The notes under the pieces were generated by a model that had not been told where the DNA came from, ran no database searches, and saw only the letters and a program-made list of their open reading frames with translations. From Acidobacteriota bacterium (GTDB lineage: Bacteria > Acidobacteriota > JAAYUB01): a stretch of 52,101 nucleotides of DNA. Positions 1 through 9,562 of the stretch are shown here, piece after piece; position 1 is the first letter of the stretch; each line of letters starts with the position of its first letter. Position numbers and translations under genes: made by a program. The stretch covers positions 1 to 52,101 of the forward strand of contig JAKQOW010000032.1 of assembly GCA_029565065.1 (NCBI GenBank), given 5' to 3'.

Positions 1-2
1 GG

Positions 3-3000
3 TCACTCGGTCTCGGCCGGGCGGGCGGCCAGGTGCTGCAGCAGCGACTCGACGCGGGGCTGGATCGCCGCGAAGTCGGCCAGCCGCCGCGACGGATCCT
101 TGTGGATCACCTCCATGACGAACGCCGAGACCGCCTCGGGCACCGTGGTCCGGACCTCGCGGGGCGGCCGCGTCTCGCCGTAGAGGATGGCGTAGATCAG
201 CTCCACCGACCCCTCGCCGCGGTACGGCTTGGCGCCCGTGAGCATCTCGTAGAGCACGACGCCCAGCGCGTAGTAGTCCATGCCGCAGCCGGCCTTCACC
301 TTGCCGCTCAGGTACTCGGGCGGCAGGTAGTAGAGCGTCCCCTCGAACGTGCCCGTCTGGGTCATGGACTGGGCGTCCAGGATCTTGGCCACCCCGAAAT
401 CGAGGATCTTGATGGACCGGGCCAGGTCCTGCAGCCGCAGGGTGCGGCCGCTCCGGCCCGTGCCCGGCAGGGAATCCAGCAGCATGATGTTTTCCGGCTT
501 GATGTCCCGGTGGATGATCCCCGCCGCGTGCAGATCCCGGACGATCCCCGCCAGCGCCAGGAACACGGCCAGCGCGTCCCCCACCGTGAGCCGGCCGTCG
601 GTCATCAGGGCGCGCAGGGTGACGCCACGGCAGAACTCCATGGCGTAGTAACACTGGCCGGCGTGCTCGCCGCGGTCGTACACCTTGACGATGTTCGGGT
701 GGTCGATGCGCTCGCAGATGAGCCCCTCCTGGATGAACCGGCGGCGGCCCGTCTCGTCCATGGCGTTTTCGTGCAGCACCTTGAGCGCCACCACGCGGTC
801 GTTCACGAGGTCGCGGGCGCGGTAGACCGTACCCAGGCCGCCGCGGCCCAGCGTCTCCAGGATGCGGTAGTGGCCCACGAAGTGGCTGCGGCGCCAGTAG
901 TGGAAGTACGTCACCAGCTTCCGGCCCACGCGGTAGATGACCACCGACAGCACGAAGAAGAGCGCCCCGAGCAGCGCCTGGAACCACCACCGCTGCCACA
1001 GCGGCGGCTGGATGCGCACCGCCACGGCGACGCCCCGCTCGTTCCAGACGCCGTCGTTGTTGGAGCCGCGCACCCGGAACGTGTAGTCGCCGCCGGGCAG
1101 GTTCGTGTAGCTGGCGTAGCGGCGGGCGCCGCAGCGGACCCACTCCCGGTCGAAGCCGTCGAGCTTGTAGGCGTAGCGGTTCTTGTCGGGACTGTGGAAG
1201 TCCAGCGCGGCGAACTCGAAGGCGAAGAAGTTGTCGCGGTACGACAGCTCGAGCGCGGCGCCCGTGGCCGCCAGGTCCGCGGCCACGAGTTGGTCGAACT
1301 TGCGGAAGGCGGTGACCACGACGGGGGGCACGAACGGGTTGTCCCGCACCGCGCCGGGGTGGAAAACGGCAAAGCCGTCGATGGTGCCGAAGCACATCTC
1401 GCCGGCGGCGGTGCGGTAGTAGGCGCCGGCGTTGAACTCGTTGCTCGGCAGGCCGTCACTCGCGTCGTAGTTCCGGAAACCGCCGGCGGCGGGATCGAAC
1501 CGCGACAGGCCCCGGTTGGTGCTCAGCCACAGGGCGCCACGGTCGTCCTCGAGGATGCCGTAGACAAGGTTGTTGGGCAGGCCGTCGCGCTCCGTGTAGT
1601 GGCGGCTCCGCCCCGTGGCCGGGTCGAACCGGTTCAGCCCGCCGCCCCCCGTGCCCAGCCACAGGATCCCCTGCCGGTCCTCGTGGATACAGAACACCCG
1701 CGGGTGGCTCAGGGAGTCGGGGCGGGCCGGGTCGCTGATGAAGCGGGTGAAGGCGCTGCGCGCCGCGTCGAATCGGCACAGGCCGTTGTCGGTGCCCAGC
1801 CACAGCGTGCCGGCGCGGTCGCAGAAGATGTCCCGAACCGTGCCGGCGGCGAGGCTGTTCGGATCGGCCGGGTCGTGCGCGTGGCGCGTGAAGCGGCCCG
1901 TCGCCGGATCGAAGCGATGGACGCCGGCGCTCACCGTGCCCACCCAGAGGTACCCCTGCGGGTCGAAGCCGAGACAGCGGACGATGTTCTCGCCGAGGCT
2001 CGCCGGGTCGCCCGGCTGGTGGCGCCAGGTGCGGAACCGGCCGCTCTTCGGATCCAGGCAGGACAGGCCGCCCTCGGCGGTGCCGATCCAGAGGCGCCCG
2101 TCGGGGCCCCGCGCCAGGCAGCGGATGCGGCCGTCGGGGAGCGCGTCGGCGCGGGCCGGGTCGGGCCGGTAGTGGGTGATGCGCCCCGTGCGCCGGTCCA
2201 GGCGGTCCAGGCCGCCGCCGTACGTCCCCACCCAGAGCGCGCCGTCGGCTTCCTCGGCGAAGGCGAAGATCACCGCGGCCGCGAGCGACCCCGGATCGTT
2301 GGGCGATCGCGTGTAGGCGGTGAACTTCTCCCGCTTTCGGAACTTGTCGACGCCGCCGCCCAGCGTGCCCGCCCACAGCAGGCCGGAGCGGTCCTGGTGG
2401 ACGGCCAGCACCTCGTTGTTGGCCAGGCTCTGGCTGTCGGCCGGGTCGTGGCGGAAATGGTGGAAGGCGCCGCGCGCCGCGTCCATCAGGTCCAGCCCGC
2501 CGGCGGTGCCCAGCCAGAGGTCGCCGTCGGCGTCGCGCAGGATGGCCCGCACCGTGTCGGAGCCGAGGCTGGCCGGATCGTCCGACCGGTGGCGGTAGCG
2601 GGTGACCCGGCCGGTGGCCGTGTCCAGCCGGCCCAGGCCGCCGCCGTCGGTGCCGAGCCACAGCGCGCCCGCGCGATCGAGGCAGAGCGCCAACACCTGG
2701 GCGGCGCCGGCGTCCACCGCCTCGCCCGGCCGGGGGAAGACCTGCTGGAAACGCCCGGTGGACGGGTCCAGCCGGCTCACGCCCCCGCCGGCTGTGCCCA
2801 CCCAGAGGCTGCCGTCGAGGTCGTCGGCCAGCGCCGTGACCCGGTCGTGAGGCAGGCTGTGGGGCCGGTCCGGCTGCGGCCGATACCGTTGCCACCGCCC
2901 GGTGGCGGCGTCGAACCGGTTGAGTCCCCGCGCCGTGCCCACCCACAGCGCGCCGTGCCGGTCCGCCAGGATTGCGGTGACGTTGTCGTCGCTCAGGCTC

Positions 3001-3467
3001 GCCGGGTCGGCCGGATCGTGCCGGAACACCGTGAAGCGCCCCGCGCGGCGGTCGAAGCGGTTCAGCCCGCCGCCGTAGGTGCCCACCCACAGGACGCCCG
3101 CGCCGTCCACGGCCACGACGTTGATGTAGGTGTCGGAAAGCCACGCCGCGTCCAGCGGCCGGGGTTTGTAGACGGTGAAGGCGTAGCCGTCGTAGCGGTT
3201 GAGCCCGTCTTCGGTGGCGAACCACATGAAGCCCAGCGGGTCCTGGGCGATGGACTGGACGCTGCTCTGGGACAGGCCCTGCTCGATGGACAGGCGCTGG
3301 AAGCGCAGGCGGGCGGGGGCCTCGGCGCCGGACTGAGCCGCGGCCAGACCGGCAGCCGCGGCGACACCCAGCGCCACCAGCACGGCGCCGGCCCACCGGC
3401 GGCCGCTGCCGTCGCCGGCCGCCGTAAGCCCGCCGCCCGCATGTCGCCCGCCGTGCGTGTCAACCAT
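3..3467 (-). CDS. Propeller/Y_Y_Y sensor with C-terminal Ser/Thr protein kinase
   Basis: 1,154 residues. An N-terminal hydrophobic segment ending in AAAQS (about 12-38) should export the following region. Then come about 14 repeats of the form xLWxGTxxGGLxRFD (two-component-regulator propeller), enough for two seven-bladed propellers, then a Y_Y_Y domain (about 766-825), one membrane helix (about 827-846) and a cytoplasmic Hanks-type kinase from residue 867. Kinase motifs are complete: glycine-rich loop GRGGLGTVY, VALK lysine 896, HRDIKPEN at 986-993, DFG at 1023, and PPE in place of APE. Family knowledge: this sensor layout normally ends in a histidine kinase, so the output here is probably protein phosphorylation in response to a periplasmic ligand. 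The start was chosen at the ATG at 3467, which has AGGG upstream and a good promoter; the open frame continues upstream without support. The stop is the TGA at 3-5, so the gene is complete. The ligand is unknown. Confidence 0.9.
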   Translation of the reverse strand: MVDTHGGRHAGGGLTAAGDGSGRRWAGAVLVALGVAAAAGLAAAQSGAEAPARLRFQRLSIEQGLSQSSVQSIAQDPLGFMWFATEDGLNRYDGYAFTVYKPRPLDAAWLSDTYINVVAVDGAGVLWVGTYGGGLNRFDRRAGRFTVFRHDPADPASLSDDNVTAILADRHGALWVGTARGLNRFDAATGRWQRYRPQPDRPHSLPHDRVTALADDLDGSLWVGTAGGGVSRLDPSTGRFQQVFPRPGEAVDAGAAQVLALCLDRAGALWLGTDGGGLGRLDTATGRVTRYRHRSDDPASLGSDTVRAILRDADGDLWLGTAGGLDLMDAARGAFHHFRHDPADSQSLANNEVLAVHQDRSGLLWAGTLGGGVDKFRKREKFTAYTRSPNDPGSLAAAVIFAFAEEADGALWVGTYGGGLDRLDRRTGRITHYRPDPARADALPDGRIRCLARGPDGRLWIGTAEGGLSCLDPKSGRFRTWRHQPGDPASLGENIVRCLGFDPQGYLWVGTVSAGVHRFDPATGRFTRHAHDPADPNSLAAGTVRDIFCDRAGTLWLGTDNGLCRFDAARSAFTRFISDPARPDSLSHPRVFCIHEDRQGILWLGTGGGGLNRFDPATGRSRHYTERDGLPNNLVYGILEDDRGALWLSTNRGLSRFDPAAGGFRNYDASDGLPSNEFNAGAYYRTAAGEMCFGTIDGFAVFHPGAVRDNPFVPPVVVTAFRKFDQLVAADLAATGAALELSYRDNFFAFEFAALDFHSPDKNRYAYKLDGFDREWVRCGARRYASYTNLPGGDYTFRVRGSNNDGVWNERGVAVAVRIQPPLWQRWWFQALLGALFFVLSVVIYRVGRKLVTYFHYWRRSHFVGHYRILETLGRGGLGTVYRARDLVNDRVVALKVLHENAMDETGRRRFIQEGLICERIDHPNIVKVYDRGEHAGQCYYAMEFCRGVTLRALMTDGRLTVGDALAVFLALAGIVRDLHAAGIIHRDIKPENIMLLDSLPGTGRSGRTLRLQDLARSIKILDFGVAKILDAQSMTQTGTFEGTLYYLPPEYLSGKVKAGCGMDYYALGVVLYEMLTGAKPYRGEGSVELIYAILYGETRPPREVRTTVPEAVSAFVMEVIHKDPSRRLADFAAIQPRVESLLQHLAARPAETE

Positions 3468-3507
3468 AGGCGCGCCCTGTCCCCGGATGTGCCGTGCGCT
3501 GATGGGC

Positions 3508-3536
3508 ATCTTATTGCGATCCGCCGCCCGGGTCAA
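3508..3536 (-). promoter_or_regulatory. Sigma-70-type promoter for the sensor kinase gene
   Basis: On the minus strand, TTGACC (3536-3531), a 17-bp spacer and TAAGAT (3513-3508). Each hexamer matches consensus at five of six positions. The predicted start lies about 34 nt before the ATG at 3467. Confidence 0.65.
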
Positions 3537-3620
3537 GGTTCGGTCGCATCCCCAGCGGGCGTGTTGATCCCGACACCGCGGGCCGGCAGCGCATGCCGAT
3601 CGCCGACTCGGCATCGGAAT

Positions 3621-3649
3621 TTGACATGTTTCCATCGCCGGAATATAAT
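3621..3649 (+). promoter_or_regulatory. Full-consensus sigma-70-type promoter for the LRR protein gene
   Basis: TTGACA at 3621-3626, a spacer of exactly 17 bp, and TATAAT at 3644-3649. Both hexamers are perfect matches in an otherwise GC-rich region. Transcription should start near 3656, leaving a leader of about 138 nt. Confidence 0.85.
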
Positions 3650-3655
3650 TGTGAC

Positions 3656-3793
3656 AATTCAATTCTTTTTCAACATTTGCGCCGGTCCACAGTCATTCGG
3701 TTGAATGAGCGGTGCTCACTCCGGTTGAACAGTTGCGGCTTGCCCACAGGGCTTGAGCCGGTGTCGGCGGGCGGCCGTCATAGAGGAGGGTGC
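3656..3793 (+). promoter_or_regulatory. Leader of the LRR protein gene with direct and inverted repeats
   Basis: The leader holds two copies of CGGTTGAA (3698-3705 and 3722-3729) flanking a short inverted repeat, TGAGC-ggt-GCTCA (3706-3718). A strong Shine-Dalgarno sequence GAGGAGGG (3783-3790) precedes the ATG at 3794. The repeats could be an operator or an RNA structure; I do not recognise a known riboswitch. With the two promoters this accounts for the 326-bp divergent gap 3468-3793. Confidence 0.35.
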
Positions 3794-6700
3794 ATGAGAT
3801 CCAAAGCCGTTCTCATTGGTGCCTGGGTGTGTCTGTGCGTCTGCGCCGCGTGGGGCGAGGTGGCGGTCCAGACCACGACGCCGTCGATCAGTCTGTGCGA
3901 GAGTGTTGACACCATGGGCTCCATCCGGTTCATCCTCTCGGACGCGGCGTTCGGCAATTCCGGCTCCCCGTCAGAGACCCATTACGTGCTGATCAGTCTG
4001 GAATTTCCTTTTGTGGAAGCCATCCCCGTGTTGCGCATTGGCGGCTTGGATCCAGCCCTAATCACTCCCGCCACCCCCATTCCCCTGGCTGTGGAGAAGT
4101 ACTCCGGGAATCCGGTATTTCCTTACACTGATCCGGGCATTGTCCAGGTGATCGGGGCTGATCAATACGGGATCACTCTGCTGTTCACCCGGAACATGTA
4201 CACGTCGGCCTGGTCGCTGGACGCCGCCAACACGGTCTGCTTCACCCTCGGCGTGGAGACGGGCGTGTGCCCCGCCAACCCCTTCGGTCCCGGCTCCGCC
4301 AACATGCCGGCGGGCGGCCAGGCGGACACCCGGATTGAATGCGTGCCCGACGAGCAACTGATACCGAATGTCAGCCTGGTGGCGTTCTATTCGGACGCGG
4401 ATGGAAATGATCTCGGATCATACCCGGTCGTTTTCAATCCCGCAAGTGCAGCCATGGGTACTGTCGGACAGTATATCCCCGAGTCGGAGCGTGCGGCGCT
4501 CATCGCCCTCTACACCAGCACCGGCGGCGACAACTGGACGGACAACACCAACTGGCTGGGCCCCGAAGGGACCGAGGGTGACTGGTTTGGGATTGAGCTC
4601 GACGGCGCACCAGGTTGTCACGTCATTGGCATCGCATTGTATGACAACAACATGGTCGGCACAATCCCAAGCGAACTGGCTGACCTGCCGGAACTGGACT
4701 ACCTGGACCTGGCGGATAATCACCTGTCCGGCGAACTCCCGTTCACCTGCCTCGGCTCCGGTTGTCTTGGACAAGTCAGTCAAGTGTATCTCTCAAACAA
4801 CGAACTGACCGGGGCAATCCCCCCTGTCGACGATGTCGCTTACCTCTACTTGAACGACAACCAACTGAGCGGTCTCTTGCCGGAATTCATCGGTGAGGGG
4901 CACCCCATGGAGATGGACCTGAGCGGGAATCAGCTTAGCGGGAGTCTGGACCCCGAGTATTTCCAAAACAATCCGAGTATCATTTTTTTGAATCTCGGGC
5001 ACAACGCCTTCACCGGCATCCTGCCGGAGTTTTACTACGACTTCGGAAGCTGCCCGCTGCAGGTTGTCATCCTGAACAACAACCAGCTCGACGGGGGCAT
5101 CCCGTCGAGCTGGGGCGACATGGGAGAGTTGGTTCAACTGGACTTGTCGCACAATCAACTGTCAGGGACCATCCCGGCTGAGTTGACTTTTCTCACGGGC
5201 ATCGTGTCCATCAACCTCGGGGAGAACCAGCTCACCGGTTCCATGCCGGCATTCGCCAGCTGGATCCATCCCATGCTCCGGGATCTCCGGTTGAATGCCA
5301 ATGAGTTGAGCGGGGAGATCCCGTCAGAAATCGGAACTCTGGATTTGCGTCACCTCGCTCTCGGATCGAACCAGTTGAGTGGTTCAATTCCAGAGTCGTT
5401 CACCAATCTGCCCCTTGACCTGGAGTACATGAATCTCTCCGGAAACCTGCTCTCGGGAACCATCCCCCCGTTTGACAGCGAAGCGAAACAGCCGGCCCTC
5501 CGGGAGCTGTACCTGAACGACAACCAATTCAATGGGTCCATCCCAACAAACCTGTTCACCGAGTTTCCCGGCTTGCAACGGCTGGACCTGTCCATGAACC
5601 GGCTGAGCGGCGACATTCCAAGCGTTGTAGGCAACGCGGTCAACCTGCGCCAACTGCACCTCAACGGCAACACGCTGGCGGGCGGGGTCCCCGCGACCCT
5701 GCTGAACCTGATCCAGCTCGAGCCCGCCGGCGACGCGGAGACGTCCGGGCTGCGGTTGGACTACAACATGCTGTCAACAACCGACAGCGGCCTGCGGACG
5801 TTCATCAACGGCCGGCAGTTCGGCGGCGACTTCGAGGCTACCCAGACCGTTGCTCCGGGCAACCTGTCGGCGGCCGCCCTCACTCCCTACTCGGCGCGGC
5901 TGACATGGACCCCCATTCGGTACACGGCCGACTCCGGCCGCTACCGGGTCTACTACCAGACGGGCGGCGGGCCGTTCCACCTGGCCGGCAGCACCGCCAG
6001 CAAGAGTGCCGCCTCGTTCATCGTGAACGGGCTGACACCCGACCAGGAGATCACGCTGGCGGCCCGGACGGTCACCGATCCCCACGCCCAGAACGCCAAC
6101 ACACTGACCAGCGATCTGTCCGAGACTACCATGGTCCAGTTGCCGGGGCTGGCCACCATCGCCCTGGCTCCCGCCAGCCTGGCCATCCAGAGCGCCCAGG
6201 AGGCGCTGGTGGGCGACCGGAGCTTCACCATCCAGAACACCGGCGACGGTGCCATGAGCTGGACCGTCTCCGACGACGCCGCGTGGCTGGCATGCACCCC
6301 GGCAAGCGGCGTCTCGGCCGGCGAGACGGACACGGTGACCGTGGCCGTAAGCACCTCCGGGCTGGCGCCGGGCGCCTACAACGCCCTCATCACCGTCACC
6401 GGCACCTGGACGACGAACTCCCCCCAGACGATCCCCGTGAGCCTGACGATCACCGAGCGCTGCGTCCGGCTCCGGTTCAATCCCGATCAGAGCGGGCGCG
6501 TCTTCCCCGACACGCCGTCCCAGGCCGTGCCGGCCACCGCACTCACCCTCGAGCTGGATCCTCTGACGTTTCCCGACGCCTCAGCCGACCAGCCGGCGAT
6601 CATCCGCATCCAGTTGCCGCCTGGGATCCGCCTGAGCCAGACGCTGGCCACCGGTGACGGCGCCACCGCCGCGCCGTTGCCCGCCGCCGGCGAGCAGGTG

Positions 6701-9466
6701 TGGGACCTGGCGGTGGTGGGTTACGCCCCGGACAAGGGCTCGGCTGACATCGGGCCCCACGCCGTGCAATTGTTCCGGTACGTGGCCGGGGAGACGGCCA
6801 TCGATCTGCGCGTCACCGAGAGCACCGCCGGCTGGACCCCCGATACGCCGGGTGGATCGCTGGGGATCACCATCGGACTGGGGGCCGACGTATGGCCGGC
6901 CACCGCGGCGAGCAACTGGGGCGAAGCCGGCGTGCACGGCCAGGCGTCCACGCTGTTCTACCTGGACCTGACGGGGTATGCATTCGCTGCGCCCGACTAC
7001 CCGCTGCCGGTGGACTTCAGCGCCTTCTCCCAGACCGACAAGCGCGCGATCCCGGTGGCCTTTTCGCCCGCCGGTGTCTCCTTGATGCGGTGGACGGGCT
7101 ACTTCGACGATGGATATCCCCGAATGGCCAACTTCGGCCCGGAGATCACCGACCTGCTCACCATCGACTTGAACCGCGACGGACGCGAGGACCTGGTGGG
7201 GATCTCCGGGGTGCACCGCCGCCTGTACTGGACGTTCAATCAGACGGTGGGGGTTTTCGACGGCCTGGCCTGGCTGGATCTGGCGTACGAGCCGGTCACC
7301 GTGGCGGCGGGCGATGTCACGGGCGACGGGCTCCCCGAGCTCCTCATCAGCGACCCGATGGGCAGGCTGTGGGTGTACGCCACGACGACGCTCCCGGGCC
7401 ATCCGGCCTCGCCGCTCAAGGCGCCGCCGGTGAAAGTCGCGGCGCTCCCCGGCGTCCCCTCCGATTCGCTGCTCCACGACCTGGACGGCGACGGCCGGCT
7501 CGACTACCTGTTCACCGACGCCGGGGCGGACAAGCTGTACGTTGTGTTCGGCGACGCGTTCCAGACCAACGCGGAATACGCTACGGGCGCGGCGCCGGTG
7601 GGCCTGTCGGTGGGCGACTTCGACGGCGACGGGCACGCCGACGTGGCGGTGGCCAACGCCGAAGACGAATCGGTGACCGTCTGGTGGAGCGACGGCCAGA
7701 CGCTGACGGGCGACCAGATCCTCGCCACCGTTGGCACTGCCTTGAAGGACCTGGACACCGACGACTTCAATCGGGACGGCTATGCCGATCTCGCGGTGGC
7801 CAGCGCCGGCAACCAAAAACTCGTGGTCATCACCGCGGAGCCGGACCGGCAGTTCAGCGCCGACCGGCAGACCATTTACTTTCAGAACGTGCCTTCGGCG
7901 CTCTCCGCCGACAATTATGACGGCCTCAACGGCCCCGACATCCTGCTGGGCTTCACCGACTCGCGCAAGCTGGCGATGTGCGTCACCGATGCCGACGGCC
8001 GCTTCGCCTACGCGTACAGCCTCGATCTGTTCGGCGACTTGGAGGTGGACCCGTCCGGCAGCGTCGGCCTGGCGGCTTCAAGCGTGCTGTCCGTCGCCGG
8101 CGGCACGGGGCACGGCGGCATCAGCGACCGGGCGGGCGTCACCGCGATCCAGCAGACGGGCGTCAACATATTCCACTTCCCCCGCAGCCGTGACCTGTCG
8201 TTCTCGGTGGTGAACCAGGCCGACCAGGAATCGCTCCTGAACCTGGAGCTGCTCGACGACGCCGGCCGAATGCTCGCGTCCACCACCGAGTCGATCGAGT
8301 CCCAAACCCAGTTCGCCCGCTACCTGGACACGCTCCTAGGACCGGCGGCCCAGGCGCCCGGCCGCTGGGTGCGCGGCTTCAGCACCCGGCCCGACACCTA
8401 CGGCCTCTGGCTGGTCAACGAGGGGGGCAGCCTGCACTACCTGGACGGCACCCGGCTGGCGGACATCCGCCAGGCGACCACGGAGATCCTGTTCCCCATG
8501 ATCCGGGCCGGTGAGGGCCAGGACACAACACTGGCGCTGATCAACACCAGCCGGCACCCAGCCAGCGCGGCGCTCCAGCGCTATGACACCGACGGCCAGT
8601 TCACGGGCAGCCACCGGCTCGCCATTCCGGGCTACGGCCGGGTGGAGCTGTCACCGGCGACCTGCTTCCCCGGGCTGTCATCCACCGACTACCTCATCCT
8701 GAGTTCCGACCGGCCGCTGGTGGGCGGCGCGCTGTTCGGCACCGCCACCACCGTGTCGGCGCTCGAGGGGATCCGCCGGGACGCGGCCGCCGCCATGAGC
8801 TACTGCCCCCACGTGGCGGTGGGCGACATCGGCGGAGTGCCGTACCGCTCGGTGCTGACGGTGGTCAACACCGGCGGCCAACCCGCCACCGCCGGCGCTG
8901 CCCTGTTCGGTGACGACGGCGTCCAGATCGGCGACACCGAAACCATCAACCTGCCGGCGCACGGCAAGAGCCTGCTGGACGTTGAGGAAATGTTCACGCT
9001 GACCGGCCCTGCCACCGGTTACCTGGTCATCGAGGCCGGAGCGGACGACCGCATCGTGGGGTGCATCACGTTCGAGGAGGCGGCGACGGGCCGTTTCTCC
9101 TCGTCGCTGCCGCTGCAGACCCGACCGGCGAACCGGTACCTCATGGGCCACATCGCCAATGGCCTGCTGGACACCACCGCCTTCTTCACCGGCATCGCCT
9201 GCCTGAACACGGGGACCGAGGCGTGCGCCATCACCATCTCCGCCTTCGACCAGTTCGGCATCCTGCAGGACGCCCGGGTCCTCAACACCGCGGCCGGAGA
9301 GCGCCAGGTCTTCCTCCTCGACCAGCTCATGGCCGGGCTCACCGCCATTTTCGGCGGCTACATCCTGCTGGAGGGGCCGCCGGAATCCCGGATCGTCATG
9401 TTCGAGCTGTTCGGTGACCAGCCGCTGGAGTTCCTCAGCGCGGTCTCGGCGGTTCCCCTGGAATGA
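3794..9466 (+). CDS. Secreted mosaic protein: LRR, FN3, BACON, FG-GAP repeats
   Basis: 1,890 residues with a signal peptide (RSKAVLIGAWVCLCVCAAWG). After a beta-rich N-terminal part comes the cap ERAALIALYTSTGGDNWTD (about 230-250), usual before bacterial copies of plant-type leucine-rich repeats, then a long run of IPxxLxxLxxLxxLDLxxNxLSG repeats (about 283-640). Next are a fibronectin type III domain (about 687-780), a BACON domain (about 785-886), a further beta domain, and FG-GAP/VCBS repeats with Ca-binding-like DxNxDGxxD or DxDGDGxxD loops (about 1115-1415). The C-terminal 430 residues hold about four related modules with an ALINTS or VVNTGG core. Such architectures belong to secreted adhesion or binding proteins; the ligand is unknown and no sorting signal or membrane anchor is visible. 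The start is fixed by the signal peptide and GAGGAGGG. The LRR part looks less GC-rich than the rest, hinting at separate ancestry. Confidence 0.85.
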   Translation: MRSKAVLIGAWVCLCVCAAWGEVAVQTTTPSISLCESVDTMGSIRFILSDAAFGNSGSPSETHYVLISLEFPFVEAIPVLRIGGLDPALITPATPIPLAVEKYSGNPVFPYTDPGIVQVIGADQYGITLLFTRNMYTSAWSLDAANTVCFTLGVETGVCPANPFGPGSANMPAGGQADTRIECVPDEQLIPNVSLVAFYSDADGNDLGSYPVVFNPASAAMGTVGQYIPESERAALIALYTSTGGDNWTDNTNWLGPEGTEGDWFGIELDGAPGCHVIGIALYDNNMVGTIPSELADLPELDYLDLADNHLSGELPFTCLGSGCLGQVSQVYLSNNELTGAIPPVDDVAYLYLNDNQLSGLLPEFIGEGHPMEMDLSGNQLSGSLDPEYFQNNPSIIFLNLGHNAFTGILPEFYYDFGSCPLQVVILNNNQLDGGIPSSWGDMGELVQLDLSHNQLSGTIPAELTFLTGIVSINLGENQLTGSMPAFASWIHPMLRDLRLNANELSGEIPSEIGTLDLRHLALGSNQLSGSIPESFTNLPLDLEYMNLSGNLLSGTIPPFDSEAKQPALRELYLNDNQFNGSIPTNLFTEFPGLQRLDLSMNRLSGDIPSVVGNAVNLRQLHLNGNTLAGGVPATLLNLIQLEPAGDAETSGLRLDYNMLSTTDSGLRTFINGRQFGGDFEATQTVAPGNLSAAALTPYSARLTWTPIRYTADSGRYRVYYQTGGGPFHLAGSTASKSAASFIVNGLTPDQEITLAARTVTDPHAQNANTLTSDLSETTMVQLPGLATIALAPASLAIQSAQEALVGDRSFTIQNTGDGAMSWTVSDDAAWLACTPASGVSAGETDTVTVAVSTSGLAPGAYNALITVTGTWTTNSPQTIPVSLTITERCVRLRFNPDQSGRVFPDTPSQAVPATALTLELDPLTFPDASADQPAIIRIQLPPGIRLSQTLATGDGATAAPLPAAGEQVWDLAVVGYAPDKGSADIGPHAVQLFRYVAGETAIDLRVTESTAGWTPDTPGGSLGITIGLGADVWPATAASNWGEAGVHGQASTLFYLDLTGYAFAAPDYPLPVDFSAFSQTDKRAIPVAFSPAGVSLMRWTGYFDDGYPRMANFGPEITDLLTIDLNRDGREDLVGISGVHRRLYWTFNQTVGVFDGLAWLDLAYEPVTVAAGDVTGDGLPELLISDPMGRLWVYATTTLPGHPASPLKAPPVKVAALPGVPSDSLLHDLDGDGRLDYLFTDAGADKLYVVFGDAFQTNAEYATGAAPVGLSVGDFDGDGHADVAVANAEDESVTVWWSDGQTLTGDQILATVGTALKDLDTDDFNRDGYADLAVASAGNQKLVVITAEPDRQFSADRQTIYFQNVPSALSADNYDGLNGPDILLGFTDSRKLAMCVTDADGRFAYAYSLDLFGDLEVDPSGSVGLAASSVLSVAGGTGHGGISDRAGVTAIQQTGVNIFHFPRSRDLSFSVVNQADQESLLNLELLDDAGRMLASTTESIESQTQFARYLDTLLGPAAQAPGRWVRGFSTRPDTYGLWLVNEGGSLHYLDGTRLADIRQATTEILFPMIRAGEGQDTTLALINTSRHPASAALQRYDTDGQFTGSHRLAIPGYGRVELSPATCFPGLSSTDYLILSSDRPLVGGALFGTATTVSALEGIRRDAAAAMSYCPHVAVGDIGGVPYRSVLTVVNTGGQPATAGAALFGDDGVQIGDTETINLPAHGKSLLDVEEMFTLTGPATGYLVIEAGADDRIVGCITFEEAATGRFSSSLPLQTRPANRYLMGHIANGLLDTTAFFTGIACLNTGTEACAITISAFDQFGILQDARVLNTAAGERQVFLLDQLMAGLTAIFGGYILLEGPPESRIVMFELFGDQPLEFLSAVSAVPLE

Positions 9467-9562
9467 CTGGCACGGCACAGGCAACAAAATGCGCCCTGGG
9501 CCGATAAGTAGTATCATGATGGCGTTCACACCATCGGCATTCACCATCAGGAGAGGACCGCC

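Noticed and set aside
33..3704. Very long open frame opposite the sensor kinase gene
   Set aside because: Its translation is rich in Arg, Gly, Val and His without domains; it is the antisense shadow of a repeat-rich high-GC gene. The same holds for long antisense frames opposite the adaptor (10843-12882), mfd (25190-28270) and pnp (34281-36572).
3698..3780. c-di-GMP-type riboswitch in the LRR gene leader
   Set aside because: Some short runs looked similar, but the conserved core and paired elements of the known class could not be laid out.
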